NCBI GenBank assembly: GCA_031216445.1
Contig: CM062218.1
Span: 3,646,001-3,710,000, forward strand
DNA from: Lateolabrax maculatus
Taxonomy: Eukaryota > Chordata > Actinopteri > Acropomatiformes > Lateolabracidae
Direction of reading: 5' to 3'
Length of the DNA stretch: 64,000 nucleotides
How positions within the stretch are numbered: the stretch's first letter is position 1; every line of letters begins with the position of its first letter. The notes below the pieces were generated by a model that saw only the letters and a list, made by a program, of their open reading frames with translations, was not told the origin of the DNA and did not search any database. Positions 47,811 to 60,985 of the stretch are shown here, in pieces. The position numbers were made by a program, and so were the translations under genes.

Positions 47811-50800
47811 TATGCCAACCTCAAGCCCGACATGGGAGCTGTAGAGAGTAGTTGAAAGACCAATTAACTATTTGGTATAAGTTGTTAGAATGATGCCAAG
47901 ACCAACATGTGGTATGGAAATATATGTATTTACTAGTCTCCCATGCTGAACAAGGTTTGCTTGTCACTTCATCAAAGACATCAAATTGTTGACTTAAACA
48001 ACCAGACTACTATTTGTTATGAACAGAACATTGAGATGGCGTTGCAACAGAAGACTTAATTTGCTCATGGCCTCTATTTTCAAATATACTTCCATTTATT
48101 TACATTTTAATAACACGTAGCCATACAAAAAGTAAATAAAAGATTTTCAGATTAAATAAAGATTATTTCTCTTTTTCTCAGTATTGGCAGAAATAGTTAT
48201 GCTGTATATTCTGTCCCATAACTCGTTTAATTAATAGGAAAAACTATTTTAATTATCTTTTGTCATCCTGACATAAGCGCTCTATTGTTGCCATACATTG
48301 TATGTTATCCTATCAAACTCAATTAATCCTGCTTAGCCTACTGCACACTCACAAGCATAAGGTAAATCCCTTCACACAGAGCATGCATAGTCACACGATT
48401 TACTCAGCAAGCATACATCAGCCTGACTTGGAATATACTCCTGCCAAATCAGCACTTCCAGTCCCTGGAGGCATGACTACCACTTCCTCTTAGCTATGTT
48501 CATCTCACCGATTACAGACAGAAACTGCCCTCCCATTTCCCTGTAGAAAAAAATGCTCTCCCAAAGGATTGTGGGTGGAGTTTCAACTGCCCTATTAAAG
48601 TAATGACTGGACTATTCTACAGTTTTCCAACAGGTAGTTTCCACAAACTAAGGCAAGCAAAACTCTAGACTATACAGAATAAGTCACGGTCTGCTTCAAA
48701 ACACTTCTCTATAACTTGGTATGTGGCTACACTATCTTAAATCGATCTTATTTTAACATCACTGCCAAAAACACTGGATCTCCACAGGGTTACATGTTTA
48801 TTTTATAAAAAGGAATCACTGTTGTTAAGGAGTACAAATGTGTGTAAAAACACGTCTTAACACTTAGTAAGACTGTCTTTGTAAAACTAACAGTTTTGTA
48901 TACGTTATTCTATTGGTGATTCCATGTGTCTCTTTAATCATGTCCAGAGGTGCAACTACGAAACAATATCCTACCCCCTTTCAAAAGCTGCATTCAGCAT
49001 TGGGTGAGTCATAAGCCACGAAGTCACGCTAATAAAATACAGCAACTTCCTATCATACACACTGCTATGGGAAGAGTGCTGTCAATGACAATGTTAACAT
49101 TTTTAAACCAAACTCTGAGCTCCAGTTTATCTATATTACTGCCATCCAAAAATAAACACTTACATATGTAAAATGAAATGCCCCGCCCCACTGCAGGATG
49201 CTCCAGTTAATGCTTGCAGAATTGCAGCAATGCTCCATATGGTACGGGATGTCTGACATCACGCTCAAAAAACATTTGATACTTTGCTAGTACTTCGGTG
49301 TGCTATAAATGCATTACTGCAATCACAAATTTAAGCGTCCCTCCTATGACGACTATATGCAAGCACTGCTAATTTTCAGGGGTTGCAAGTGTTCTCCCTA
49401 GTCAACCGCATGAACTCACCATCTCCGCCGGCCTACTGACATTGCAAAACAAAGCTTGTTCCAAGAGCAAAAACCGGGGCATTTGGGTCATCTGCTGGAA
49501 AACACTGTAGTCCATTTGTTTATGTTATCAGTGTTGTATGTCTCCATGCAATCTTACATTGCATTCTAGAAAAACTTTTAAGTGACCTTGAAGCAACTGA
49601 TGTATTTTACTGTGTCATCACATTGTAAATAATGGGTCCAATGGGGCAGGTGTATCTTCTACCTGTAGGCCTTTGCATTAATCCACCCTACTCATGCATA
49701 TTGTACTAACTGTTCAAAACACATTGGAAGAAGTTAGCTGCCGCTGCAGTACAGATACAAACAAGAAATTTAATAGAAATACAATCTATTTGAGTCATTT
49801 ATCATAAGGTTTTGAATGATACAACTTTTGGAAACACATTTGACAGTTAGTGTACTTTATTATTAAAAATGAAAAGTAATCATGTACATAACATTAACAA
49901 CACTAAACAAAAACATATTGTTAAGTTAGCTGTAATCGGATTAACAAATTAGAGTAAATTAGGTACCAGTGTGCAAGAAAAAAAACAGGAAACTTGACAC
50001 TGAAGTAGTGTTATAAAGTAAATATTATATAGTAAAACTTAGTTGGCCAGTGTAACTTTTTACCACAATTTTTTTTTGTTGAGTGACATTGAGCGATGTA
50101 ACCAGGCAACCAAGTGAAACACACGATTAGCTGCGTTAGCCGTCGCGCTACAATGCCGTTGTACCAGTGATAACAACAACCCCTGACCGTCACATGGCTA
50201 CAATAACAACCCGGCGAAACACGCAATAATGCCGGTGCTGCCGCGGTCCTCTGCCTCTTAAACGACAACTTTTTAGTATTAACCTAGCTCATGTCCGACC
50301 ATATGCCCGTGGCCCTGTCAGCCGCCAGCACGCATGATAACGTTACTAAGAGCTAGCGGTGTTTTGTTCCTTCTCTCGTGTAGTTTAAATCAGATGTTTT
50401 TTAAACACTTCACTACAATACGACTGTTATTATATAAATAAGACACACTGATCTGAGTCGTAAGAGGTCGAGCTACCGTTGTTGTTTTACATAAAAAAAG
50501 GGGCTTGTGTCTGTGAAGCTAAGGCTATCACCAACTGCCAGGCAGCGGGAGAGAGCGGCCAACGGCAGAGGCGCTCCGAAGATGGCGCCGGCGTACAACG
50601 GACAACAGTCGCAGCTTGTTGCAACCCACGAAACAAATTTTATTTCCTCAACAAGAATTTCGCCTCTAATCCCTTAAACGACGCGGTAAACTTCTTCCTG
50701 CGGTACATTCAGTGTCCATTTCTCTCTTCCGCTCGTATTACAGCAAAACACAGGCTGCCCGCAGCGATATTTTGGGTGGGAAAAAAAAATAAATGAGCAA

Positions 50801-50990
50801 TGTTTACAATATTCCCTCTGATGGAAAGCTGAGAGTCAATTTTACCGGTAGATACCTGTCAAGGAGCGGGTTAACAGCCATATCCATCAGGATGGATCCG
50901 GATTCTGTTTTTAGCTAGACGCGGACCTGGATCCGTCTCTGTTCGTCAGTTTTTCTCCGCTCCCCGCCACGACGAACTCCTTCAAAACTG
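47811..50990 (-). other. brd2 5' UTR and first intron(s)
   Basis: The first coding exon continues upstream to an acceptor at 47839-47840, so a large intron with at least one non-coding exon must follow toward the promoter near 51 kb. No coding sequence is seen. CpG content rises from about 50.1 kb. A non-coding exon probably lies in 50.5-51.0 kb but its donor cannot be chosen with confidence. Confidence 0.55.
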
Positions 50991-51026
50991 CTTCGTTGAA
51001 ATGGCGACGATGCGACTACACCCGCT

Positions 51027-51034
51027 CTTTTATA
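51027..51034 (-). promoter_or_regulatory. brd2: TATA box, probable brd2 promoter
   Basis: A perfect TATAAAAG on the - strand within CpG-rich DNA predicts a start site near 51000, upstream of brd2. CCAAT boxes in the same orientation lie at about 51051, 51213, 51349 and 51398. Start-site use is inferred. Confidence 0.5.
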
Positions 51035-51099
51035 GATCGACCGCCCCACCTATTGGACAGACCGCCTCAGAATGTCCACGCCCTCCGAGTTCCCATTCG

Positions 51100-51560
51100 C
51101 CGCCCGGGACGTCCGTCAAAGTCACCACACCCCTGGATACCGACACTCCGCTCACTATTTTTCGCACCAACCTATTTGCGAGTTTTGGCTGTCCGTCAAC
51201 GAAACGGCACAATCATATTGGCCGAACCTGTTCGGCGTTACAGGAGCGTTGTTTGTCACCGGTTCCTCCATATAATCTTGTATAAAACGCCGCCGCCCTC
51301 CTCCTCGTCGTATTGCATTACGTCAACGTGTGCAAAGCGACGGCGGGGATTGGTCAACGCGGCTGTAACGCGGGCTTCCAGGGCAACGACCAAGAAGCCT
51401 ATTGGTCCTTCCGCCGGGTCACGCGCGCCCCTCCAGAGCCAAGAGCCTCTCCCCACGAGCTCGCTACTTACCAGAATATCCGCATTTCTGTCTTTCCGAC
51501 GAGGCGGCCGGCCGCCATCTTGAAGCGCAGCGACACGGAGTATTAAAAGATCATTTCTTA
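51100..51560. promoter_or_regulatory. CpG-rich promoter region with + strand TATA-like box
   Basis: GC-rich, CpG-dense DNA upstream of the brd2 TATA box. It contains TATAAAAC on the + strand at 51281-51288, several ATTGG (inverted CCAAT) motifs and a YY1-type GCCGCCATCTT at 51512. The opposed TATA-like box raises the possibility of divergent transcription. No + strand gene is recognised downstream. Confidence 0.4.
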
Positions 51561-52548
51561 CAATAAACGCGATAAAACGTCGAGTAAAACACACAAAACG
51601 CTACATATTACGATTGATTACGCAACTGGAGTGAGAAGTGTGGATCTGCGGCGGATTTAAGGCCAAAGTGTGGGAGCAACGGCCGGTCAAGGCCTCACAA
51701 ACAGCCAAGTTGAACCAGAATAAAGTTTTCTGTTGTAACTGAAAGTGACGTTAAGGTCAGCTGCAGCCCCCGTTCACTTACAACGAACAATAAAGAGGAG
51801 ACCACACCTAGCAGGGTCGTAACTACCAATATCATCTGAATGACACAGCAGTTTTCCCTCACTGACCTCAGACTACATTTGAGCAAAACATCAAAGTAAA
51901 AGCTGCTTTTTTCCCCAAATCAAACGAACGACAGATACATTAATTAAAGCTAAAATGAAATCCCAAAGAAAATAATAGAAAAGTAGTGAATATACCGTAC
52001 CTGACATTTGATAGTTTACATAAGAGATTAAACCAAAACTATATAATAAAATCATACGCTTACAAAAATGACCACATTAGTAAATCTTTAGAAGAAGTCA
52101 TGTCTTTAAAAGCGACCGACACACTACACGTTTAACAGCCACACAAAATGGTTACCTAACCACATGCGCCCATCCCCCACACCAAGGTTACAGATTCCCT
52201 ACAATGTCACTCAAATAAACGCTATTAAAGTAACACTAAATCCTTCGGATATTAAATTCACTAATATCACTTAAGTTTTGGCAACTTTGCGCTGTAAAAA
52301 AAACACAAAGTAGACTGCGGTTCAAAAGGAAAGTTAAATTACCCAAAAGACAAAGAAATAAATATTTTTCAAAGTATGACATAAAAAACCTTGAATTTAA
52401 AATAAATACAAATGTCGACTGGTAAATCCCAAAATAATGCGAAACCTTTCTTCAAATAATCTTCTTGTCTTCCACCTCGATACTTTTTAACCAACACATT
52501 TCCCTCAAACATGTCCGCCTTCTTCCCCCGGCGGTGGGGGAGGGGAGT

Positions 52549-52821
52549 CACGTGATGACATGAGCCTCAGCGCACTGTTTATCAAAACTTGAACACGTGG
52601 CATTCCGCAAAAAAAACAAAAAAAAAAAAAACACAAGAAACGCAATAAAACGCATCCACGGCGCGTCCCCTGTCATAACAACGTCCCCTCCGTATCCACA
52701 CCGAGTGATTCATACGAAGCGTTAGGCTCAGATTTGGAGATAAAGTTGGCAAAATACCCGAACAAAGAGAATACTTTCCGCAGGATCTGGCTCGCTCCGA
52801 TTGGTCAAACTCCACCACGTG
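52549..52821. promoter_or_regulatory. Cluster of three CACGTG E-boxes
   Basis: CACGTG occurs at 52549-52554 (in GTCACGTGAT), 52594-52599 and 52816-52821 (in CCACGTGACG), with an ATTGG motif at about 52800. These are USF/MYC/TFE-type sites in a GC-rich patch about 1.5 kb upstream of the main brd2 promoter. It could be an alternative promoter or an enhancer. Confidence 0.4.
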
Positions 52822-55800
52822 ACGAAAACGCTCTTCGTACTAGGATATCGATTGCGCTATTTCCCAAACTTCCTCTATTGTAATCCGTTTATGGCCGCAG
52901 TAATCCTTTACAGCTCGTGTAATCTCGGTTCGACTCAAAAGAAACAGAAATGTCTTTGTTTTGTTTTTTTTTTACTCCAGGTGACGATTGCTGTCGGTCT
53001 CGGTGTATGTTGCAACACGAAGCTCTGCGCATGCGTCCCTGCCATGAGAGACGCATGATTGCCAACGATGCACTGAGAATGGCTCAGGGCTGATCTAAGA
53101 GCAGTTTCGCGTCTTTTTCATGCGATGAACGTTTGCCTGTTCCCTCAAGGAGAGGGGGAAGGAAAGGAGGTGGGATTCAGCTGCAGGCGGGTGTTGGTTT
53201 CCATATTAAAGCAGGAAGAAGGAGTTAAACATGGTCATCAGGTTTTGTGCTTCGTGCTTTTGAATGAGGCTTTTTAGAATAGAATAATATTAGCTTTTTG
53301 TTGATCCTTGAATTGCAAATAATCTATCTATATATCCTAAAAGCATTACTTTTAATCATTCACAGATTAAAGGTATAACTCTCAAAAGTTGTTTATATGC
53401 TTAAAACTGATATCAGCACACATTTCTTTAAAAATAAACTTAATTAATACACAAACAGGGAACTAATGGGGATGAACGTGTACAACAGCCATGCAGAAAA
53501 AATGAACAGTTGTCAAAAGGTGAACATAGGTACAACAGTGTGATGGGTTTACAGGTAATTTCAGTATACAACACACCACAAACTGGTGTAATCTCAAAAT
53601 GTACACTCAATAAACTTAGAACTCACATTCATTTTTCACATGTGGCACTTGTGTAGCCAAATTAAATTTAAAACCAGTCATTTTAAATATTCTTAATTGC
53701 TATCTTTATGTTTCTAATTAAAGATTTTAGGTAAACTATTTATTTTATATCAAAAGCCCGTCATGGCCCTAAATGTGCCAGTTAACCTGAGTGTATATTC
53801 GTAAATGAAAATCAAATTAAAATTACTCTTTACAAAAACTAATTCACTATGAAAATGGTGAATCAGCTTCACCAACAAAGCTGTTCCTGATGGCCACTGG
53901 CCTGAGGGCACCGGCACAAATATATGTAATTCTTGTGTATTCAGTTAAGAGTGAGATTTAGAAGTAATAAACCAGGGCATAGGACTGGGGGGGAAAGGGC
54001 CTGAGTACAGGCCCTCATTTGAGGGGGGCCCAAAAACAAACTAGAATGAATAGCTGTGGATGCAGGGAGGAGCCCATAGAGAATATCTATGTATAGGGTC
54101 CAGAATTTTGTGCAACGCCCCTGGTAATGGACACACATTTCTAAGTGCATCAACTGTGTTTTAACAGCTAGAATCAGGACAACAACACATGCTTGCTATA
54201 TATCAAAAAGCCATATCTTTAGTGCCCAAACTCAAGAACAGGGGATAAAGTATAAATTGGTTTGTTGTTTGATCTCATGATGATGATGACATTTACTTTG
54301 ATTACTTTATTTTTTAAACTTATTACTTTCGTGTGTGAGCCGTTAGGACTGCATGAAAACCTAGTTAGTTGATCAAATAATTGTGATTTGCTCCAGGTTT
54401 AATATGTGTCTATATTTCACTGTAATCTGCAGATGATTGAGACACAAACTGCATTACTCAAATGATAGAAATGTGATTTTGAGCAAAGTTTAATTGAGAC
54501 AACCTTAACGTTTCATGTTTAATCCTGTTTTTTTTTTTGCGGTCCATAGCACAATCGTTAAAAACTGATCTGCACTCTTTTGTCTCTTTGAATAATGAAC
54601 CCGAATTTGATTTTATCCTGTATGTCATTATGAATGTGCCATGTCAAGCTGTGTTTTGCTAACCAGATGTTTTTATTGGTTTTCAAGGGTTCCTTTCGGC
54701 CATAGAAATATACGGTATGTGTGTATAGATGTGTTGTTGAGTGTGTATTCTTGGAAATAAATAGGCTAATATATGGGAATATAAAAATATGGGAAAATGT
54801 TAATAATACTGAATTATAACAGAAATTATGGAGTGATGAATACATATTTCTTCTAGAGAACAATGAGAGAATTATTATGAATTTTTTAATTATTTCTATT
54901 TCTACTATGTATTATGATGAATGACACATTTGCACATTTCATTCTTTATTCTCTGAATACAAATTGTCATTGTTCCCAAAAAGAGGTGTTTCTGTATGGA
55001 AACCAAAATATGTGAGCCACCAAACATTGCTGATCATTCACTGTAATTAGATTAAATGCACAATATTTTGTTTTATGATGCTATATTTTGTGGGAAAACA
55101 GGCTCCGACTTTAATATCCAGAACAGCCATGTAGGCAGGGAACTGTTGGGAGGGAGGGAGAGAGGGAGGGAGGGAGGGGTTGGTGGATTATGTCAGAATC
55201 AGCCTCCTCTGACTCATCAGCGTTGCTCTCTCATACACACACACAGACACACAAAAAAAACACACAAAAAAAAACACATATCCTTTCTCTCCCCTGTGTG
55301 TTTTTTTCAGCGCTTGGTTGCATCAGCTTGTCACATGATGACAATCAGTCCAGAACTGGTTGCCAAGGAAGCTGTCTCCCTCACAACGCCTCGGTACTGA
55401 GTCATAGGTTGCCAGAGTTTTACAAAGCTACTGTAAACTGGTTCAATATTGACAGCCGATCTCCAGGATCACAGATTGCTCTTATGCTGTTTGCATAAGC
55501 CTGGTGTCTTAAACAGACAGTACAAAATGAATGTGTTCAGAGTGATAGGTATTTTGTGTGGCTGTCGTGTTTGCATATCTCTGTAAATCTAGGACTGAGC
55601 TCAGTTTCTCTCACTATGGCTGGCCAGCCTTCCTTAGCAACAACAGTCCCTTCGACACTGAGCGTTTTAGGTCCCTGTGCAGTTGTGTTGTTGTGCTGTC
55701 ATTTCTTGAACATCACAAATCGTCAATTGCAAGCCTGAAGACTTTCACGTCACCCACACACACACACACAGACACACACCTACACACTCAATATGTCGGC

Positions 55801-58800
55801 AGTGCTGCTCACATTATCTCTCTTCATGAAATGGTTTTGTTTGTGGAATCACAATATTTGGCACCAGCATGCAGAGCTTCCCATTCCCAGCTATTTCCAT
55901 TTTCATCCCAGTGTGTTATTGTTTGTTTTACTAAGCCTGTATTAAAAAAAACACCTGTACTGTTTTCTTTTCTGTTGTGTTGTTGATGCAAATGTCTCTA
56001 CTTTCTTTTTTTCCACGTTGCTAACATAGTAATATTGAGTCTTTTCTGAGGAAAAACACATTTCCATTTTTTTCCCATTCTATTTTTATGAAAGCCTCTG
56101 TTTAATTTACAGCAGCTAGCCTATAAGTATTTTTTTTTGACTCGTATTCAACGAACATTACAGAAGCACACATGCATAGCATGAGGGGCCCTAAAAGGTA
56201 CCACACAAGTAGTAGCATGTAGTATTTAATGCATGTAGCATTTCCAAATATCAATATAAAACAGTCAGAGTACTTGATACTCTGTTGTACAGTAATTGTA
56301 CTAATAAAATAAAGATAATAGGGCACCTCTCTCATACTGGTGTTTGTGTTTTAAGAACACGTTTGGTAATGAATTAATTGCTTCCTTTTACTTTGTGGCG
56401 TGCTGTGTTTGCATCTTTAGAACAGTGTCCTTTCCTGTGTTTCACTATAAATCTGAGAATTATGTGCCATAGAGAGCCAGGTTTCCAACCAAAGGCAACA
56501 GTAGCTTCAAATAAAGTATCAATGGATTGATGAGATGATTGTGTATAAGACTTATTTCCTGTTGACAGTGTATTTCACCTAAGTTTTATCCTTTTTACTG
56601 CTTATATAGCATCACATTTTCTATCTGGTTTTGAAGGGCTTCTTCTCTTCAGGCGATATAGAGATAAAGAGCGGAGATTAATTTGAAAACCAAAGCTCAT
56701 GAGCAGCACAGTTCCAAGAAGGTAACTACCAGAGTCTAGGGAAACAACTGCTGCTTAATTATGCAGTCATGCAAAATGAGTTGTAAATGTGTGAATCTGA
56801 GGATACTTCATTATACTCTCAAAAAAAAGCGAGCAAGGACTATACCAGGTGATTGATTTCCATCTGAATGGAGGTGGACTTTCTCCTCCGGACCAAACGT
56901 GGAGAGAGAGAGAAAGATACATAAAATAAAAATGTTCTCAATGTTGTAGACAGTGTATTATGTGCATACAATGCATTTTTTGCAAGTGTTTCTAATGCAA
57001 CTGCTTTCAGACAGCAACTGTGCAACACACAAACCAGCTACAAGAAAGGAAATGCTTAATACTGGTACAGATAAAAATCAACAAAGATGATCACTGACAT
57101 GAAACAAGATTAAGATTAACATGCTTCCTAATCCTATATGTGTAATCTCCTTTGTAGCATACGTCTCTGAGCCTTTAGTTTTGTCAGAAGGGTGCAGCTA
57201 TATTGTTGTTTTTTACTGTTTTTGGTCAAAATACTGCATGTGTATGAAGCTCATACTAATACATGTACTGTACATCCTCAATGACATCAGAGAAAGACAA
57301 AGAGTAGAAAAGTAGAAACTAAGAAAAAATAGAAACAAAAAAGGAGAAAGATGAAAGGAAGTGCAAGACAACAAGAGAAAGGGAGTGTTTGTGTGTGTCT
57401 GTGTGTGTGTGTTTATGTGCGTGCGCAAACAGCCGGGCTCAGGTGTGGAAGCCCGGCTTGTCATCCCATTGTGCCTCCTCTCCCCGCCTGTTTATCTCTT
57501 CCACAAAACGATGTGCAAAACAATCACGGACAAAACCTTTCAAAGTCTCTATCTGCTCTAACTGGTTGAAAGTCTCTAACATCCAGACTGGTTTATTCAT
57601 TCTCGCAGTTGGAAAGATAAAAAAGCAAAGGCCAGATGATACTGAAGAGGAGTGATGGCTCTTTACACACATTTCCAACGCAGTGCGATTTTATCACTTC
57701 ACTAACTTATTATAATGATTGTATCTTCTCTCATATGAGTAATCACAGAGCAGAGCAGAAATCAAACCTCTTCTCAAATCTTCTGAACTAAACCCTCATT
57801 TTCACTTAAGTCCATCCACTTCAAACTCCTTAAACTTCTTTAAACATTTGGTCCCTTAATGTCTTTGTGTTTGGTTTGAAAAGACATAAATAAAAAGCTA
57901 TATAACTGCATGAAAATAGATTTTTGATAAGTATATATAAAGGTATAAAAAGTTCTGATATGTAGGCTAATTATGACAAATATCTTATATCGTATATATT
58001 TTACATTACATTTTACAGACGTTGATGTTTTAGGGTGATTTGAGGTTGTATTTCTGTGCAGCCATTAATAAAATACAATTAAAAACAAATGACTAGTCAG
58101 TGTCTACATAGAGGAGGCAAGTCTCTGCGTATGATGCAGCCGTCTTTTTTTAGGATGAAAGTCATTCAGACAAAATATGAGCCAGGTGCACCAGCCGTGC
58201 TGTCATCGCTGTTGATTGGATCAGGATTAAGCAGACAGTGTCAAATACTGCTTCCAAGAAAAAAGATTAGACCTATCGGAAACCTTGTCCTGGAATTAAG
58301 ATTGCTTTTAATTAAGGATGATCTTTGGATTGGGGATTAGTCCTAATTAGTAAAAGCATGAGGAAAGAACATCTGCCCAGATGTTATAGATTAGCAGTTA
58401 CATTATACCAACCATTTTATACTGTCCTATGAGAATACTAAGAAAAAACCCATGTTTTATTTTCAGCAGTAGGTGTGTGTGAGATAAATTATCAGACTGC
58501 TTTTTTAATGTGCCATCTATTGACCACTCCAGGTTACTACCGTTCAGGTTGTGGAAATATGTTGTGTCATGTCGCCATCTAGTGGCCAAGAAGTTAAACT
58601 TGATAAGAAAAAAAAAAGGTTGTTTTACAGTAAATTACATTTGTAGTTTGTTTCCAGGTACATGTAAAGTCATTAGAAGCAGTAAAATCTTATTAATGTT
58701 ATTTGGGGTGTGGGGTACTGTAAAGCAAAGTCTGTAATCCAGTTTGATGATATCTTATATTTTTATTCTAATAGATTTATACTGAGCAATGGCAGTGTTG

Positions 58801-59484
58801 TTCACAGAATATTATATCTCATTGTGTGGCCAATACAAAATTAATAAAAACATGATTTATTAATATTGGTCAAATTATAGCTTAAAATTCCATGAAATGT
58901 CACAGAAACAACACATACAAAAACAAAATATAAAGAGCGACATTTGTTTCATATTTTATAATAATCCCATTATTTTACAACTTCCAAAGTTAGTCTTTTT
59001 AGTACAAAAATCCCTCTTTGTGTAACTACCCCTCCAATGCAGCTCTGCAGGGAAACACTGTCTGTTGAAACACATGAAGGAATTTTAAACAAAAAAGACG
59101 GTAACTTTATAAGATACCCATTTGATTTGAATATGTCAGACTGCTGACACCTCATATTAGCTTCAAATGAACCTTGGAATACATTTTCACACAGAATGAG
59201 GACTGTGGATTTTGTCCCCTATCACTCCTGCATGGAAAATACATTAAAAAGGGATTTTCTTAATGACCAGTATGAACAGGAGGGATTTGAGCAAGCAAAA
59301 ACTGTTTCAATGTTAATATGGGAAACTGACTGTTGTTTTAAGGCAGAATAGAAAAAATCTGAATTTAGCCTTTTCAAATATTCTGGTTCAGGTTGGCATA
59401 AGCTATTTTGGTCTAATATATGGTTATAGTTAAAGACAATTTTTCAAAGATATTGTTTTTATTATTAAAAAAAGTTACAAATTT

Positions 59485-59675
59485 TACAGCTGAGTACACA
59501 TTTTCTGTAATATCAGACTGGACAGATAAGTATCCAGCTCTATTGAGACGGTTGATCATATAGTTTTGCTTTGTTCCGACAATCAGCTTCTGCCTAAAAG
59601 GGCTGTTTGTTGCTGAACTGCCGTCTGTGTCTGCTGAACTGCCCACCATGTCCTCTGACTCCTCTGATGACATGT
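59485..59675 (-). other. Unexplained open frame, Ser/acid-rich then basic
   Basis: The - strand reads MSSEESEDMVGSSADTDGSS at its start and then SPFRQKLIVGTKQNYMINRL, with amino-acid usage that looks more protein-like than the surrounding AT-rich frames. An AG preceded by pyrimidines (TCTTTCTTTTGACATGTCAT then CAG) lies near its start. No family is recognised. It could be a lone exon, a decayed gene piece or a transposon fragment. Confidence 0.25.
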
Positions 59676-60634
59676 CAAAAGAAAGAGAGAAAAAGCACCA
59701 CACAGTCCTGGTTTAGTGCTTTACAGACACTATGTAGAGCTGGTAGGATGGTGTGTCCAGTGGCTTCCCGTCACTTACCAGCCTGTGGTTTCTTGTGGAG
59801 TCTGCACACACCACTCAGTACTCTACCTCTACCCTATTGTTAAATAACAGACTGTAAGACAGACTGCCATCAGATACATACAAACACTTATGTACTATAA
59901 AGTGAAATGTGAACTGAAGTTACATTAATGTATTTATAAAACTAAAGTGACATCTAGCAAAGAACTGTATACTTCCATAAAAGGTCCTGATTCACACACA
60001 GACACAAAAACATTGCCAGATCAGATAGGTTACATTGCTTTTAAACTCTTGAACTCTGATTTTCCATTTTATCTATTAAACATTGTTGAACTGCCAGTCA
60101 GCCAGTCTTTACAAACACATGATGTGTAGCCAATCTCTGTTCAAACCCACAGAGCTTTATTTTATATTCTAGTGGCAATCCCTAAGTTTCCAAAGAAACC
60201 AAATGTCAATATGTCAAACTGAAATTTGGGGAAAAGTGCATAAAACGATGCAGAACAAACAATTAGAATTTTTAGATTTTGATGCAATGGTGCAGCCATA
60301 AAAACAGGGGTTTGAATTTTTCAATTAACAGCTGGAACAAACTGATTATATATATATTGTAATATATTATATGTAATATATGTCATATGTGATACAGTCA
60401 AACAATGTGGAACAAGATGATCTGAACAACTTTAAAGCTACTCAGGGAGAAAAAAGAGAAGCTCATATGTTAAGGAGTTAAAACCTCAAGTAATTGCAAA
60501 GTTTTCAAATGTAGTATTCTGTATCTGCTTGTTCCAACATTGATCATATAAGTGCCATTTATTACATGAATTTTACATATTCTAGATGCATCATTTCATA
60601 CATATGTATGCATGATATGGACTGAATGTAAACA

Positions 60635-60760
60635 GCACTTTTATCCAAAGTGCTTTACAATTTGCCTCTCGTTCACCCGGGCTCAGTGTCTTCTCCAAGG
60701 ACACTTTGAATGTGAACAGGAGGAGCCGGGGAGCAAATCACCAAACAACCTGCTGAGGTT
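60635..60760 (+). repeat. Teleost dispersed repeat fragment
   Basis: TTTATCCAAAGTGCTTTACA, then TTCACCC, GGCTCAGTGTCTTCTCCAAG, GACACTTTGAATGTGAACAG and GGAGCCGGGG resemble a repeat widespread in fish genomes. It is truncated and diverged here. Confidence 0.5.
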
Positions 60761-60919
60761 TTTGGTTTCTTTGGGACATTGGCTAGAATTTAAAACAAAA
60801 GTGAGTCTGAACAACACTTTCCTTAGCAAAATGGGTTTGGAATGGTAGATCTGTTGGTACAACATGTCTGAAGAGGTTCATTCATTGATTGTTCTGATTC
60901 AAAGATTCACTAACATCAT

Positions 60920-60985
60920 GTTATGTTATGTAAAGTTATGTTATGTTATCTTATTTTATCTTATCTTATCTTATCTTATCTTATG
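60920..60985. repeat. TTATS pentanucleotide array
   Basis: A run of TTATG then TTATC/TTATT pentamers, partly interrupted. Confidence 0.85.

Noticed and set aside
50996..51594. Open frames over the brd2 CpG island
   Set aside because: GC-rich DNA yields stop-poor frames by chance. Overlapping frames on both strands compete, and none has recognisable domains.
55056..55986. Open frames of 102-142 residues at 55.0-56.0 kb
   Set aside because: They run through CA and poly-A simple repeats with no conserved motif.
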